Origin: Paenibacillus_L residui
GTDB lineage: Bacteria; Bacillota; Bacilli; Paenibacillales; NBRC-103111
Length of the DNA: 64,000 bases
Direction of reading: 5' to 3'
Assembly: GCF_042677205.1 (NCBI RefSeq)
Contig: NZ_JBHTIU010000008.1
Span: 180,851-244,850, forward strand
Below are positions 42,621-51,356 of the stretch, in pieces. Made by a program: the position numbers and the translations under genes. The notes under the pieces are model-generated. The model was given only the letters and a program-made list of their open reading frames with translations. It was not told where the DNA came from and made no database searches. Numbering within the stretch: the first letter of the stretch is position 1; each line of letters opens with the position of its first letter.

Positions 42621-44378
42621 ATGGCTAATTCAAAGGTTATCGTAGTAGGCGGAGGCTTGGCTGGACTAATGGCGACGATTAAGGCCGCCGAAGCGGGGGT
42701 ACATGTAGACCTGTTTTCCTTGGTGCCGGTCAAGCGTTCACACTCCGTTTGCGCTCAAGGCGGTATTAACGGCGCTGTAAATACGAAAGGGGAAGGCGAC
42801 TCTCCCTGGGAGCACTTTGACGATACCGTATACGGAGGAGACTTTCTGGCTAACCAGCCGCCGGTTAAAGCGATGTGTGAAGCGGCTCCGGGCATTATTC
42901 ATCTAATGGACCGGATGGGAGTCATGTTTAACCGGACACCGGAAGGCTTGCTTGATTTCCGCCGGTTCGGAGGAACGAAGCATCACCGTACGGCTTTTGC
43001 GGGAGCAACTACCGGCCAGCAGCTTCTGTACGCTTTGGACGAACAGGTCCGGCGCTGGGAAACGGCCGGTTTGGTCAAGAAATTCGAGCACTGGGAGTTT
43101 ACTTCCGCTGTCATTGACGATGAAGGAGTGTGCCGCGGGATTACCGCCCAGGATTTGCGCAGCATGGAAGTTCGGAGCTTCCGCGCCGATGCGGTCATCA
43201 TGGCTACCGGAGGTCCCGGAATTATTTTCGGTAAAACGACCAACTCCGTCATCAACACCGGAACGGCAGCCAGCGCATTGTATCAGCAGGGAGTTCATTA
43301 TGCCAACGGCGAGTTTATTCAAATTCACCCGACGGCTATTCCCGGTGACGACAAGCTGCGTCTGATGTCTGAATCCGCACGTGGAGAAGGTGGACGGATA
43401 TGGACTTATAAAGACGGCAAGCCGTGGTACTTCCTGGAGGAGAAATATCCGGCTTACGGAAACCTCGTTCCCAGGGATATTGCCACTCGGGAAATTTTCC
43501 ACGTGTGCGTAGATATGAAGCTTGGAATCAACGGGGAGAATATGGTCTATCTGGATCTGTCTCATAAAGATCCGAAGGAATTGGATGTTAAGCTCGGCGG
43601 AATCATTGAGATTTATGAGAAATTCGTAGGGGACGACCCGCGCAAGCTTCCGATGAAAATCTTCCCGGCCGTTCACTACTCGATGGGCGGCTTGTGGGTC
43701 GACTATAATCAAATGACGAATATTCCAGGCTTGTTTGCCGCCGGAGAGTGCGACTATTCGATTCACGGTGCTAACCGCCTCGGTGCGAACTCGCTGGTTT
43801 CCGCTATTTTCGGAGGAATGGTTGCAGGTCCTAAAGCGATCGAGTACATCAAGGGATTGAACAAACATGCCGAAGATGTCTCCTCGACCGTATTCGACCG
43901 TGAATGCAAGAAGCAGGAAGAAAAATATGAAAGCTTGCTATCCATGGATGGAACGGAAAATGCCTATGCTCTTCACAAAGAGCTTGGAGAATTGATGACA
44001 GCCAATATGACCGTTGTTCGTTACAACAAGCGGCTGCAGGAAACAGACGACAAAATTCAGGAACTGATGGAACGTTACAAAAACCTGAGCATGACCGACA
44101 CGTCCCGCTGGAATAACCAGGGCGTAAGCTTTGCCCGTCAGTTGTGGAACATGTTCGAACTGGCCCGCGCCATGACGATCGGCGCCTTGATGCGTAACGA
44201 AAGCCGCGGGGCGCATTACAAGCCGGAATTCCCGGAGCGCGATGACGAGAACTTCCTGAAAACAACGATTGCATCCTACTCGAAAGAAGGTCCGCAAATT
44301 TCGTATCAGGATGTCGATGTTTCCCTCATCCCTCCACGCAAGCGGGATTATACGACTGATAAGAAAGGAGGAGCATGA
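42621..44378 (+). CDS. sdhA: Succinate dehydrogenase flavoprotein subunit
   Basis: A 585-residue FAD subunit. GGGLAGLMATIKAAEAG (nucleotide fold), SHSVCAQGGINGAVN with the His that carries covalent FAD, and the catalytic RGEGG and HGANRLGANSL regions are intact. Oxidises succinate to fumarate on the cytoplasmic side. ATG 42621 has AGAGGTG. Overlaps sdhB by 4 nt (ATGA). Confidence 0.96.
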   Translation: MANSKVIVVGGGLAGLMATIKAAEAGVHVDLFSLVPVKRSHSVCAQGGINGAVNTKGEGDSPWEHFDDTVYGGDFLANQPPVKAMCEAAPGIIHLMDRMGVMFNRTPEGLLDFRRFGGTKHHRTAFAGATTGQQLLYALDEQVRRWETAGLVKKFEHWEFTSAVIDDEGVCRGITAQDLRSMEVRSFRADAVIMATGGPGIIFGKTTNSVINTGTAASALYQQGVHYANGEFIQIHPTAIPGDDKLRLMSESARGEGGRIWTYKDGKPWYFLEEKYPAYGNLVPRDIATREIFHVCVDMKLGINGENMVYLDLSHKDPKELDVKLGGIIEIYEKFVGDDPRKLPMKIFPAVHYSMGGLWVDYNQMTNIPGLFAAGECDYSIHGANRLGANSLVSAIFGGMVAGPKAIEYIKGLNKHAEDVSSTVFDRECKKQEEKYESLLSMDGTENAYALHKELGELMTANMTVVRYNKRLQETDDKIQELMERYKNLSMTDTSRWNNQGVSFARQLWNMFELARAMTIGALMRNESRGAHYKPEFPERDDENFLKTTIASYSKEGPQISYQDVDVSLIPPRKRDYTTDKKGGA

Positions 44379-45148
44379 GCATGGCTGAAGCAACAGCAAC
44401 AAACCAAAAAACAATTAAACTGCATATTACCCGGCAGGACACCGCAGATTCGAGTCCATACACCGAAGAGTTCGAAATTCCATACCGCCCGAATATGAAC
44501 GTAATCGGCGCATTAATGGAGATTCAAAGAAATCCTGTAAATTCCAAGGGTCAGAAGACGACTCCGGTATGCTGGGAATCCAACTGTTTGGAGGAAGTTT
44601 GCGGCGCTTGTTCCATGATCATTAACGGCAAGCCCCGCCAGGCTTGTTCGGCGCTATTGGATAAGCTTGAGCAGCCGATCCGCATTGCTCCGATGAAAAC
44701 TTTCCCCGTCGTACGCGACTTGGTTATCAACCGGGAGCGCATGTTCTCCGCTTTGAAACGGGTGAAGGCCTGGATTCCGATCGACGGTACTTATGATCTC
44801 GGTCCCGGTCCTAGAATGGCCGAAACCAAACGTCAATGGGCTTACGAATTGTCCAAGTGCATGACCTGCGGAGTATGTCTGGAGTCTTGTCCGAACGTAA
44901 ACGACAAGTCGAGCTTCATTGGACCGGCCGCTATTTCTCAAGTCCGCTTGTTCAATGCTCACCCTACCGGCGAGATGAACAAGGAGGAGCGTCTGGAAGC
45001 ACTTATGCAGGATGGCGGAATTGAAGGCTGCGGTAACTCGCAGAACTGTGTCCGCTCCTGTCCGAAAGGAATTCCGCTCACGACATCCATTGCGGCGATT
45101 AATAAAGATACGACGAAGCATTTGTTCAAGAAATGGCTCGGAATGTAA
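44375..45148 (+). CDS. sdhB: Succinate dehydrogenase iron-sulfur subunit
   Basis: A 257-residue protein with three Fe-S clusters: 2Fe-2S (CLEEVCGACSMIINGK region), and the two ferredoxin-like sites CMTCGVCLESCPN and CGNSQNCVRSCPKG. Passes electrons from SdhA to the heme/menaquinone site. AAAGGAGG precedes two starts, ATG 44375 and ATG 44381; the latter has better spacing. A terminator and a family A repeat follow. Confidence 0.96.
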   Translation: MSMAEATATNQKTIKLHITRQDTADSSPYTEEFEIPYRPNMNVIGALMEIQRNPVNSKGQKTTPVCWESNCLEEVCGACSMIINGKPRQACSALLDKLEQPIRIAPMKTFPVVRDLVINRERMFSALKRVKAWIPIDGTYDLGPGPRMAETKRQWAYELSKCMTCGVCLESCPNVNDKSSFIGPAAISQVRLFNAHPTGEMNKEERLEALMQDGGIEGCGNSQNCVRSCPKGIPLTTSIAAINKDTTKHLFKKWLGM

Positions 45149-45165
45149 TAATAGTTTGATAGCTA

Positions 45166-45211
45166 AGCAGGCCGTTAATCCTTGCAATAGGATTGTTGGG
45201 CCTGCTTTTTT
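45166..45211 (+). terminator. Terminator of sdhCAB
   Basis: AGCAGGCC pairs with GGCCTGCT, enclosing AATCC/GGATT, followed by six T residues. Confidence 0.85.
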
Positions 45212-45212
45212 C

Positions 45213-45337
45213 ACCACATTAGAAAGTTTAAGTTCATTAAAGCATTAAAAATGGAACAACTTTCTAATTGGCATAAAAAGTTACCTTTAAAACCGGGTTA
45301 TTCTTCTTCGAAGAGGCTCCGTTAAGAGCTTTTTTTA
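45213..45337 (+). repeat. Dispersed structured repeat, family A copy 3
   Basis: Nearly identical to copy 2 over its first 75 nt (AGAAAGTTTAAG...CTTTCTAATTGGCAT) and to copy 1 over the rest (ACCTTTAAAACCGGGTTATTC). Lies directly after the sdhCAB terminator. 45338-45515 holds nothing else recognised except the start region of the next gene. Confidence 0.75.
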
Positions 45338-45515
45338 TAATTTTTTTGGCATCGGCAAACAATAAAGCATAACTTAGGCTTCCTGAAGCTTGCCTTATGC
45401 AGTTCTAGGCTTGAGACGAGCAACCTCATGGCTTGTTGTTTATGTGAAGATTTACGGTCACTTGATGAAGTGAAGCCTCGCTTCATTCTTCAATTTACGT
45501 CAAGGAGAATGATAG

Positions 45516-46517
45516 ATGATCAAACAACGGATGAACAAACGGTTTCTTCTCCTGATGCTGGTTTGCTGTCTGGCTGTGCCGGGCGCAAATGCTGCCGCTT
45601 CACCATCTTCCCCCTCCGCTGCCGAAGCTGCAGAAGCAAGGCTGAGCTTTTTCGTATTAAGTGATATTCATGTACAGTCGTGGGACATGGACTCCAAGCG
45701 CAAATTCAAGTCGGCCCTGGAAGATTTGCACAGAATTAATGCTGCCGCGGATGCGTTAATTATCAATGGAGATTTAGGAAACGGGGCTCCGGCAGACTAT
45801 GAGGAAATCAAACATATTCTAAACCGGACTCCTCATCCTCATAAGATTCTGTTTTCGATAGGCAACCATGAATTTTATCAGGCCTGGATCAATAAGTGGG
45901 GACGATGGGATCAGGCAGGCTTTCCCAATGGGGAGCGGGACCAATCGTCGATCAGCCGCTTCCTATCTTTTGCTAAACGGGAGAAAGTATATGAGGATTA
46001 TTGGATCAAGGGCTTCCACTTTATCGTTCTCGGATCCGAAAAGTACAGACAGAGCGACCCCGATTTCAAGGAAGACGCGTATTTATCATCGGATCAGCTT
46101 CAGTGGCTGTCTGACAAGCTTGCGGAAGACGCGGAATCCGGGCGTCCGATCTTTGTGTTCCTTCATCAACCGCTGCCCGGCACCGTATCGGGAAGTGAAG
46201 AGCGGGGAGTGGTACAGCATAAATCGTTGAAGCGATTGCTTCAACGTTATCCTCAAGTGGTCTTGTTCACGGGCCATACCCATTGGGAATTGTCTCATAG
46301 GGGAATGATTCGGAGGGATGGCTTCTGGATGGTCAACAGCTCGTCTGTCTATGAACCATGGAAGGATAACAATCGCCCGGCTGGCAAGGGGCGCAGCGAA
46401 GGGCTTTATATCGAAGTTAACGGCAGCACGGTGAAGATAAGGGGAAGGGACCTCTCGGAAAGCAAATGGATCCCGGAAGCCGGATTTATTTTCAATACGA
46501 GCCTTAATAAAGGTTAA
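45516..46517 (+). CDS. Secreted metallophosphoesterase
   Basis: A 333-residue calcineurin-like phosphoesterase with an N-terminal signal peptide (LLLMLVCCLAVPGANA, cleavage about residue 24). Metal-binding motifs in order: DIHVQSWD (DxH), NGDLGNG (GD), GNHEFY (GNHE), FLHQP (H) and GHTHWE (GHxH). Substrate unknown. ATG 45516 has CAAGGAGAA upstream. A decayed relative lies at 63646-63930. Confidence 0.9.
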   Translation: MIKQRMNKRFLLLMLVCCLAVPGANAAASPSSPSAAEAAEARLSFFVLSDIHVQSWDMDSKRKFKSALEDLHRINAAADALIINGDLGNGAPADYEEIKHILNRTPHPHKILFSIGNHEFYQAWINKWGRWDQAGFPNGERDQSSISRFLSFAKREKVYEDYWIKGFHFIVLGSEKYRQSDPDFKEDAYLSSDQLQWLSDKLAEDAESGRPIFVFLHQPLPGTVSGSEERGVVQHKSLKRLLQRYPQVVLFTGHTHWELSHRGMIRRDGFWMVNSSSVYEPWKDNNRPAGKGRSEGLYIEVNGSTVKIRGRDLSESKWIPEAGFIFNTSLNKG

Positions 46518-46551
46518 GAGAACAATTTTTTGAAAAAAATCCATTTTTTCA

Positions 46552-46580
46552 TTACAGACAATACTCTAAATGGGTATAAA
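46552..46580 (+). promoter_or_regulatory. Possible promoter of the PAS kinase gene
   Basis: TTACAG (46552-46557), 17-nt spacer, TATAAA (46575-46580); a TATAAT 6 nt further on is an alternative -10. Confidence 0.4.
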
Positions 46581-46656
46581 ATAGTATAATTACTTTTGGA
46601 AATAGATGTTAACGTGGGAGCTTCACACACTTGGTTCAAGAGTGGAGTTGAATAAC

Positions 46657-48156
46657 ATGAGGCGGGAGCCAGGGGGAAGTCAATCTTTCGAATGGAAAGG
46701 CAGGTTTCCAGACCAGCAGTTATGGTTGAAAGAAGCTCGTGCTCTATTTGCGGAAATATTCGACAACGTCAGTGAAGGCATAATGTTACTGGAAGTCGAT
46801 TGGAAAGGCCGGCCATCCCGTATTTGTTTGGCAAATGACGTCATTTGCCGGCAATCGGGATACAGCCGGCAGGAGATGGTGAAGCTCTCGCGACAAGAAC
46901 TAACGGCAGCCGGCCTGGTCGGACCCGACCCGGAATCACTTGAATGGCTGCCGGCTCAAGGAGGGGATTTATGTGAATGGACGTTAGTCCATAAACAAGG
47001 GAATGCCGTTCAGGTTCGTCTGTACAGGAAGGTCCTGGAGTGGAATCTGCACAAGATGCTGCTTATCATTGTGCATGATATGACAGAACGGAGACGGATG
47101 GAGGATTCCTTGAAGGAAAGAGACCGGCGCTACCAGCAAATGATCAAAATGTCGCCGGAACCGATTATTTTTCACAGTGAAGAAATTATAGTCTATGCGA
47201 ATGACGCAGCTCTTCGGCTGTTCGGGGTCAAAGAGGAGTCAGAACTGCTGGGACAATCATTATATCAGTTCACTCATCCGGAGGATCATGAGCGCGTGAA
47301 GAATGGGGCGGCCGGCGTCGTTCAAGCGAATGAAGAGTCTTTCCAGTACGCGGAATTCCGGATGATTCGCAAGGATGGTACGGTCATCGAAATCGAATCT
47401 TCCAGCACCGGTGTTTTCCAATACCTGGATCGGCCCGTTTTTCAATCGGTGCTTAGAGACGTTACGGAGCGAAAGCATAAAGAGAGGCTGCTTCGGCAAT
47501 CGGACAAGCTGTCGGCGGTAGGCCAACTGGCCGCCGGTTTTGCCCATGAAATCCGAAATCCTCTCACCGCTTTGAAAGGGTTCGTGCAATTATTGAAATC
47601 CAAGTCCGCGGAGAACCAGAATTATTACGACATTATGCTATCCGAGCTGGAGAGGATGAATTACATCGTTGGAGAATTTATCCTGATTGCCAAGCCGCCA
47701 CAGGACAAAGAATTTGAATATCGCAGCCTGACCGCCATGATTACGGATATCGTCACGGTTCTTGATTCTCAGGCGATTCTGAACAATGTGGAAATCAACT
47801 GTCATTTCCCCCAGGAACTGCCCAAGGTTCTGTGCGATGAGCATCAATTGAAGCAGGTCTTCGTCAATTTGGTCAAGAATGCTATTGAAGCAATGCCGGA
47901 GGGCGGCCTTTTGTTAATTACCGGGGAATTGGCGGAACAGGGCATCCGGATCCGATTTTCCGATTCGGGGAAAGGAATAGCGGAGGACCAGCTGCCCCGG
48001 CTGGGGGAACCCTTCTACACGACCAAAGAGAAGGGAAACGGACTCGGGCTGATGATCTGCCATCAAATTATTGAAAATCATAAAGGGAAGATTCATATAG
48101 AAAGCACCCTGGGAGCAGGTACGACGGTAGAAATCGTACTTCCAACGAATGGCTGA
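46657..48156 (+). CDS. PAS-domain sensor histidine kinase, sporulation-kinase type
   Basis: A 499-residue soluble kinase: PAS 1 (about 25-135), PAS 2 (about 150-275), HisKA (about 290-350) with the phosphoacceptor in FAHEIRNPLTALKGFVQL, and HATPase (about 385-495; N-box NLVKNAIEAMPEGG, G-boxes DSGKGIA and GNGLGL). No membrane segment and no linked response regulator, as for KinA/KinE-type kinases that feed Spo0F. Start chosen at ATG 46657 (GGAG 9 nt upstream). sda, encoding an inhibitor of such kinases, is 0.7 kb downstream on the same strand. Confidence 0.88.
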   Translation: MRREPGGSQSFEWKGRFPDQQLWLKEARALFAEIFDNVSEGIMLLEVDWKGRPSRICLANDVICRQSGYSRQEMVKLSRQELTAAGLVGPDPESLEWLPAQGGDLCEWTLVHKQGNAVQVRLYRKVLEWNLHKMLLIIVHDMTERRRMEDSLKERDRRYQQMIKMSPEPIIFHSEEIIVYANDAALRLFGVKEESELLGQSLYQFTHPEDHERVKNGAAGVVQANEESFQYAEFRMIRKDGTVIEIESSSTGVFQYLDRPVFQSVLRDVTERKHKERLLRQSDKLSAVGQLAAGFAHEIRNPLTALKGFVQLLKSKSAENQNYYDIMLSELERMNYIVGEFILIAKPPQDKEFEYRSLTAMITDIVTVLDSQAILNNVEINCHFPQELPKVLCDEHQLKQVFVNLVKNAIEAMPEGGLLLITGELAEQGIRIRFSDSGKGIAEDQLPRLGEPFYTTKEKGNGLGLMICHQIIENHKGKIHIESTLGAGTTVEIVLPTNG

Positions 48157-48189
48157 CGATTTGTCCATTTCTCTCATGCAAGTTAATTG

Positions 48190-48218
48190 AGCACTCCGAA
48201 GGGAGTGTGTTTTTTTTA
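48190..48218 (+). terminator. Terminator of the PAS kinase gene
   Basis: GCACTCC-GAAG-GGAGTGT stem followed by eight T residues. Confidence 0.85.
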
Positions 48219-48381
48219 ATATAAGAGGCTCAACCTGGAAATCAGTGCCTGATTTTCTACCTGCGGAATAACTAACTGGTCATCTGCCCGGCTCCCGTCC
48301 GGTTTCAATCTCGCTAACGAATCTGGGTAACGTTATTGCCTTAAAAACGATGCCACTGCAAATATAACGAAACTCACAATC

Positions 48382-48480
48382 GTTATTTGGGCGAAATCCT
48401 GCTCCATAGCCTTCTTTTTTGGTCAATAGCGATATGGAGTTTAGTAAGAAAATGGAAAAGAGCCGTTTTGCCCGAATAAC
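48382..48480. repeat. Inverted repeat pair in a long gene-free stretch
   Basis: CGTTATTTGGGCGAAA (about 48382-48397) and TTTTGCCCGAATAACG (about 48465-48480) are inverted copies (two differences), about 70 nt apart. The stretch 48219-48690 has no supported gene. A reading frame at 48280-48507 (minus) has no ribosome-binding site or family features. Confidence 0.45.
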
Positions 48481-48692
48481 GTTTCCAGGTTTCGTAACAA
48501 AATGCATTTTGTTTATCCCATACTCCGCCGCACACGTTGGAGTGAAATGTTACCCCGCCACATCCTGCTTCATAAAGAGCAGTGCATGATCGGATGGCCC
48601 AGCAGTGTCTAGTACGATTTATATTTCATTGAAAATCGATTATCGGATAATTTTCATAAAAATATTTTCAAAAAGAAAAAGGATGCTTTGGT

Positions 48693-48792
48693 TGTGGATA
48701 AGATTATTCACATTACTAACAGTGAGATATTGTCGGATGTTGGCGATTATTAACAAATTATCTACAGGTTGCCCACAGGTTGATGTGGATAA
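48693..48792. promoter_or_regulatory. DnaA-box cluster upstream of sda
   Basis: Two perfect boxes (TGTGGATAA, complement TTATCCACA) at 48693-48701 and 48784-48792, plus TTATTCACA at 48704-48712 and TTATCTACA at 48758-48766 (one change each), and a weaker TTGCCCACA at 48769-48777. A further TTGTCCACA lies at 49061-49069, after sda. In Bacillus, DnaA activates sda through upstream boxes, so the arrangement is probably functional. Confidence 0.8.
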
Positions 48793-48800
48793 CGGAACGG

Positions 48801-48829
48801 TTGTTCTAATTTTTGAACAGTGGTACGAT
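48801..48829 (+). promoter_or_regulatory. Probable sda promoter
   Basis: TTGTTC (48801-48806), 17-nt spacer, TACGAT (48824-48829). The -35 begins 9 nt after the last perfect DnaA box, well placed for activation. Confidence 0.5.
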
Positions 48830-48857
48830 GGAACAAATGAAAGAAAGGGTGAGACCA

Positions 48858-49022
48858 ATGACTCTATTGAATGACGACATGCTTGTGGAAACTTATCAAA
48901 AAGCGGTGGAGTTAAAACTGGATAGGGAATTTATCTCGCTCCTTCTTGAGGAGATTCATCGTAGAAATTTATCGCTGCCTATTTCCCGAGGAGAGTATGC
49001 TGAGCCTCAGCAAAATTATTAA
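48858..49022 (+). CDS. sda: Sporulation checkpoint inhibitor Sda
   Basis: A 54-residue helical-hairpin protein: LLNDDMLVETYQKAVELKL, then DREFISLLLEEIHRRNLSL, the Sda pattern. Sda binds the dimerisation domain of KinA-type kinases and blocks phosphorelay when replication is active or DNA is damaged. ATG 48858 has AAAGGGTGAG upstream; longer frames lack a site. The tail after helix 2 (PISRGEYAEPQQNY) is longer than in Bacillus. DnaA boxes lie upstream and a PAS kinase is the previous gene. Confidence 0.85.
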   Translation: MTLLNDDMLVETYQKAVELKLDREFISLLLEEIHRRNLSLPISRGEYAEPQQNY

Positions 49023-49225
49023 TGTTAGCAAGATCGGCGCAAGTGGGGATGAAGGGAAAATTGTCCACAGGTGTAGAGAGAGCATTCGAATTAGCTGTCA
49101 TAAGAACGGACTGGACGGGCTGCGGAGGCAAATTTGTAATCTAATTGAAATATTTCTGTTATGGTATGTTAACATCATTCGGTTAATATAAACACATGAC
49201 CCCCTTTTTAAAATATATTCCCTTA

Positions 49226-49258
49226 AGAACCTGGCCCCGTTGGCAGGTTCTCTTTTTT
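49226..49258 (+). terminator. Terminator downstream of sda
   Basis: GAACCTG pairs with CAGGTTC around GCCCCGTTGG, followed by TCTTTTTT. It is about 200 nt after the stop; the gap 49023-49434 otherwise shows only one weak DnaA box (49061) and no gene. Confidence 0.7.
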
Positions 49259-49434
49259 GCTTTGACATAGGGCCAAGAGGGCTTCCGGAATGAATGATGA
49301 CAATACCGACGAAGTACGCACAAAATGTTTCGGATAAAAAATTACCCTCGGCGGTATTCTTTTTATACATAATGTAAAGGAACATCAAATTAATGATGCT
49401 CCTCTTTTTTTGCGTGCAAATAAAGACTTAGAAT

Positions 49435-49500
49435 AAATAAGCTACCTCTAATACCCAGTGGGTTGGGTAGTTATAGTGCTCCGTTAGGAGCTTTTTTTAT
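49435..49500 (+). repeat. Dispersed repeat family A, partial copy 4
   Basis: AATAAGCTACCTCTAATACC through CTCCGTTAGGAGCTTTTTTT matches the 3' half of the family. It overlaps the 3' end of the BlaR1-like gene and supplies its last codons and stop. Confidence 0.65.
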
Positions 49501-50985
49501 AATGAAATGTTCATTCTCACTTACGACTTTGTCATAAAAAGGAGAATCTTTAGGGATAACTTTACCTGCATCGACCATTTTCTGAATCTCCTCTTTAGGA
49601 ATGATACTAATGGTGGAACGATCCAGCCTCCACTGGCCGTCTTCAAGTACAACATCATAAGGAATAACAGGAAGTAGTTTGTTATCATGTGTCAGGTTGG
49701 CGACATATACTTGATATTTGGTAGAGTTGATCTTTTCAGCTTTTACAATTTCGTAATCGATTTTAATTCCGTCAAGCTGTGAGGCAAAATATTGTTGCGC
49801 AGGGCTGTCGGCATTGGCTACCGAGGATAAATATAAATTACTGTCTCTTTCGTATATGCTTCTATAATAATTATGCACAGTTCTTTCAACCAATTGTTTT
49901 TCAGGTAATTCCATATTGTTCGAGGCATTACTTGACTTAGCCCCAGTTAAGGTTAACGCAGCGATTATTACTAGAATCAATAAACCTACAATGGATAAAC
50001 GATACGAATTTTTCTTTGATCCGATCATATTCATTCTCCTTTTTAAATCATTTTTATTCCCTGATAGGTAGACAGCTTTGGACAAAGGGATAGGGCTGCT
50101 CCAGTGCTCCAGCAATTTGATTAAGGTCAGGCCATATTTTCGTCTCTCTTCCTGACTTACCTTGGTTAAAGCCAAAGAATCACAGGCCATTTCCTGGTCT
50201 TTGCGCATTAGATTAAAGGCGATCCAAACACAAGGATTAAACCAATGGATGAGAAGTAGAACATTCATAATTCCGTTGATCAATATGTCTTTTCGTTTGA
50301 TATGGGATACTTCGTGAAGAAAAACATATTTCCATTCCTGTTCGTCAAGTGTTTCTAAGAGCGTTCTCGGAATCAACAGCTTCGGTTTGAAAAGGCCATA
50401 CAAAGTTGGCGTAGTGACAAGATCTGATTCAAACAAAACAACATTAGCTTTAATCTTCAGAGATTCCCTGCAACTTTCTAAGATGCTAGGCAGGAAACTG
50501 TTACGGCATTTACGGGCTTCTTTCTGCAAGCTTATTGCAAATTGTCGATTGACCCAAAACATATATATTCCTGTTAATAAGATTCCAACCCCCCACAATA
50601 GAGCTAACGCATTCCAAAGGTTGGATTGGCTGTCAGGAAGCTGCTTAATGGTTTGATCAATGTTTTGCACGCTTTGAGTTGTTCCATTATCGATGAATAT
50701 CGGGTCGGTAGGAGTCTGCACAGTGAGCAGGTCGGATGCTTGGTTACGATTGTCTTGAGCCTGAATAACAATGTCTGAAGAAAAGAGGTTAAACAAGCTA
50801 TAAGAGCTTTCTGGTGACCAAGGCAATGCAAGACGGACTATGAGAAGTGTCCAAAGCAAATAATTCCAACGCGGGCTTAACTGATTCTTGAGAAGAAGCT
50901 TGGTAAGTATGATAAGAATAAACACGACTACGGCCATAAAAGAGACGTTTAGTATAGAAACAAACAAAGAGGTGAAATTGTGCAT
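49471..50985 (-). CDS. BlaR1/MecR1-like M56 membrane metalloprotease
   Basis: A 504-residue protein: membrane segments at about 8-27, 37-53, 120-140 and 335-353, and a cytoplasmic zinc protease loop with LHEVSHIKRKD (HExxH) near residue 225 and a downstream CDSLAL. The extracellular C-terminal domain (about 365-500) is not a beta-lactam-binding domain but a small NTF2/DUF4829-like domain, so the signal is probably not penicillin. It should cleave the BlaI-type repressor. The last eight residues come from the family A repeat. Start overlaps the blaI stop by 1 nt (TAATG). Confidence 0.85.
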   Translation of the reverse strand: MHNFTSLFVSILNVSFMAVVVFILIILTKLLLKNQLSPRWNYLLWTLLIVRLALPWSPESSYSLFNLFSSDIVIQAQDNRNQASDLLTVQTPTDPIFIDNGTTQSVQNIDQTIKQLPDSQSNLWNALALLWGVGILLTGIYMFWVNRQFAISLQKEARKCRNSFLPSILESCRESLKIKANVVLFESDLVTTPTLYGLFKPKLLIPRTLLETLDEQEWKYVFLHEVSHIKRKDILINGIMNVLLLIHWFNPCVWIAFNLMRKDQEMACDSLALTKVSQEERRKYGLTLIKLLEHWSSPIPLSKAVYLSGNKNDLKRRMNMIGSKKNSYRLSIVGLLILVIIAALTLTGAKSSNASNNMELPEKQLVERTVHNYYRSIYERDSNLYLSSVANADSPAQQYFASQLDGIKIDYEIVKAEKINSTKYQVYVANLTHDNKLLPVIPYDVVLEDGQWRLDRSTISIIPKEEIQKMVDAGKVIPKDSPFYDKVVSENEHFIIKKAPNGAL

Positions 50986-51356
50986 TACTCCTCCTCCTTT
51001 TTTTCGAGGAGGTTCTTTAATTCCATAATATCTTCCTTAGATAACTTTTGCTCGTCCAAAAAATGAACCAAAATGGGCTTTATAGAAATTCCTCGCATTT
51101 TAGCTAAAAAGCTGTGGGTCTCTAATTTCGTACCTTCTTCTTCTGTAACTAACGGATAATATTTGTATGATGGGCCAGTGTGGTCTATGCCGATAACGTT
51201 TTTTTGGACGAGCCTTCCAATCAATGTTCTTACTGTTTTGGGACTCCAGTTTGTTTGAACCTTCAAGGACTGAATAATTTCATTAGCCGTAAGAGGCTTC
51301 TTGGCATTCCAAAGATTTTTCATAATTTCCCATTCAGATGAGGATATACGTGAAAT
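50985..51356 (-). CDS. BlaI/MecI/CopY-type repressor with a non-standard start codon
   Basis: A winged-helix repressor of about 123 residues; RISSSEWEIMKNLW, LTANEIIQSL, SPKTVRTLIGRLVQK and the C-terminal dimerisation part are typical. The first ATG (51323) would cut off most of helix 1. The frame is open upstream to 51371 with no ATG, GTG or TTG, but an ATT (51356) or ATC (51359) follows AAGGGAG by 6-9 nt and restores the family N-terminus. Translationally coupled to the BlaR1-like gene. AT-rich like its partner. Confidence 0.8.
   Translation of the reverse strand: MSRISSSEWEIMKNLWNAKKPLTANEIIQSLKVQTNWSPKTVRTLIGRLVQKNVIGIDHTGPSYKYYPLVTEEEGTKLETHSFLAKMRGISIKPILVHFLDEQKLSKEDIMELKNLLEKKEEE

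Noticed and set aside
48280..48507. 75-codon minus-strand frame
   Set aside because: Contains both arms of an inverted repeat, has no ribosome-binding site and no recognised domain.
49098..49388. 96-codon minus-strand frame between sda and the BlaR1-like gene
   Set aside because: It crosses the sda-side terminator hairpin and shows no family features.
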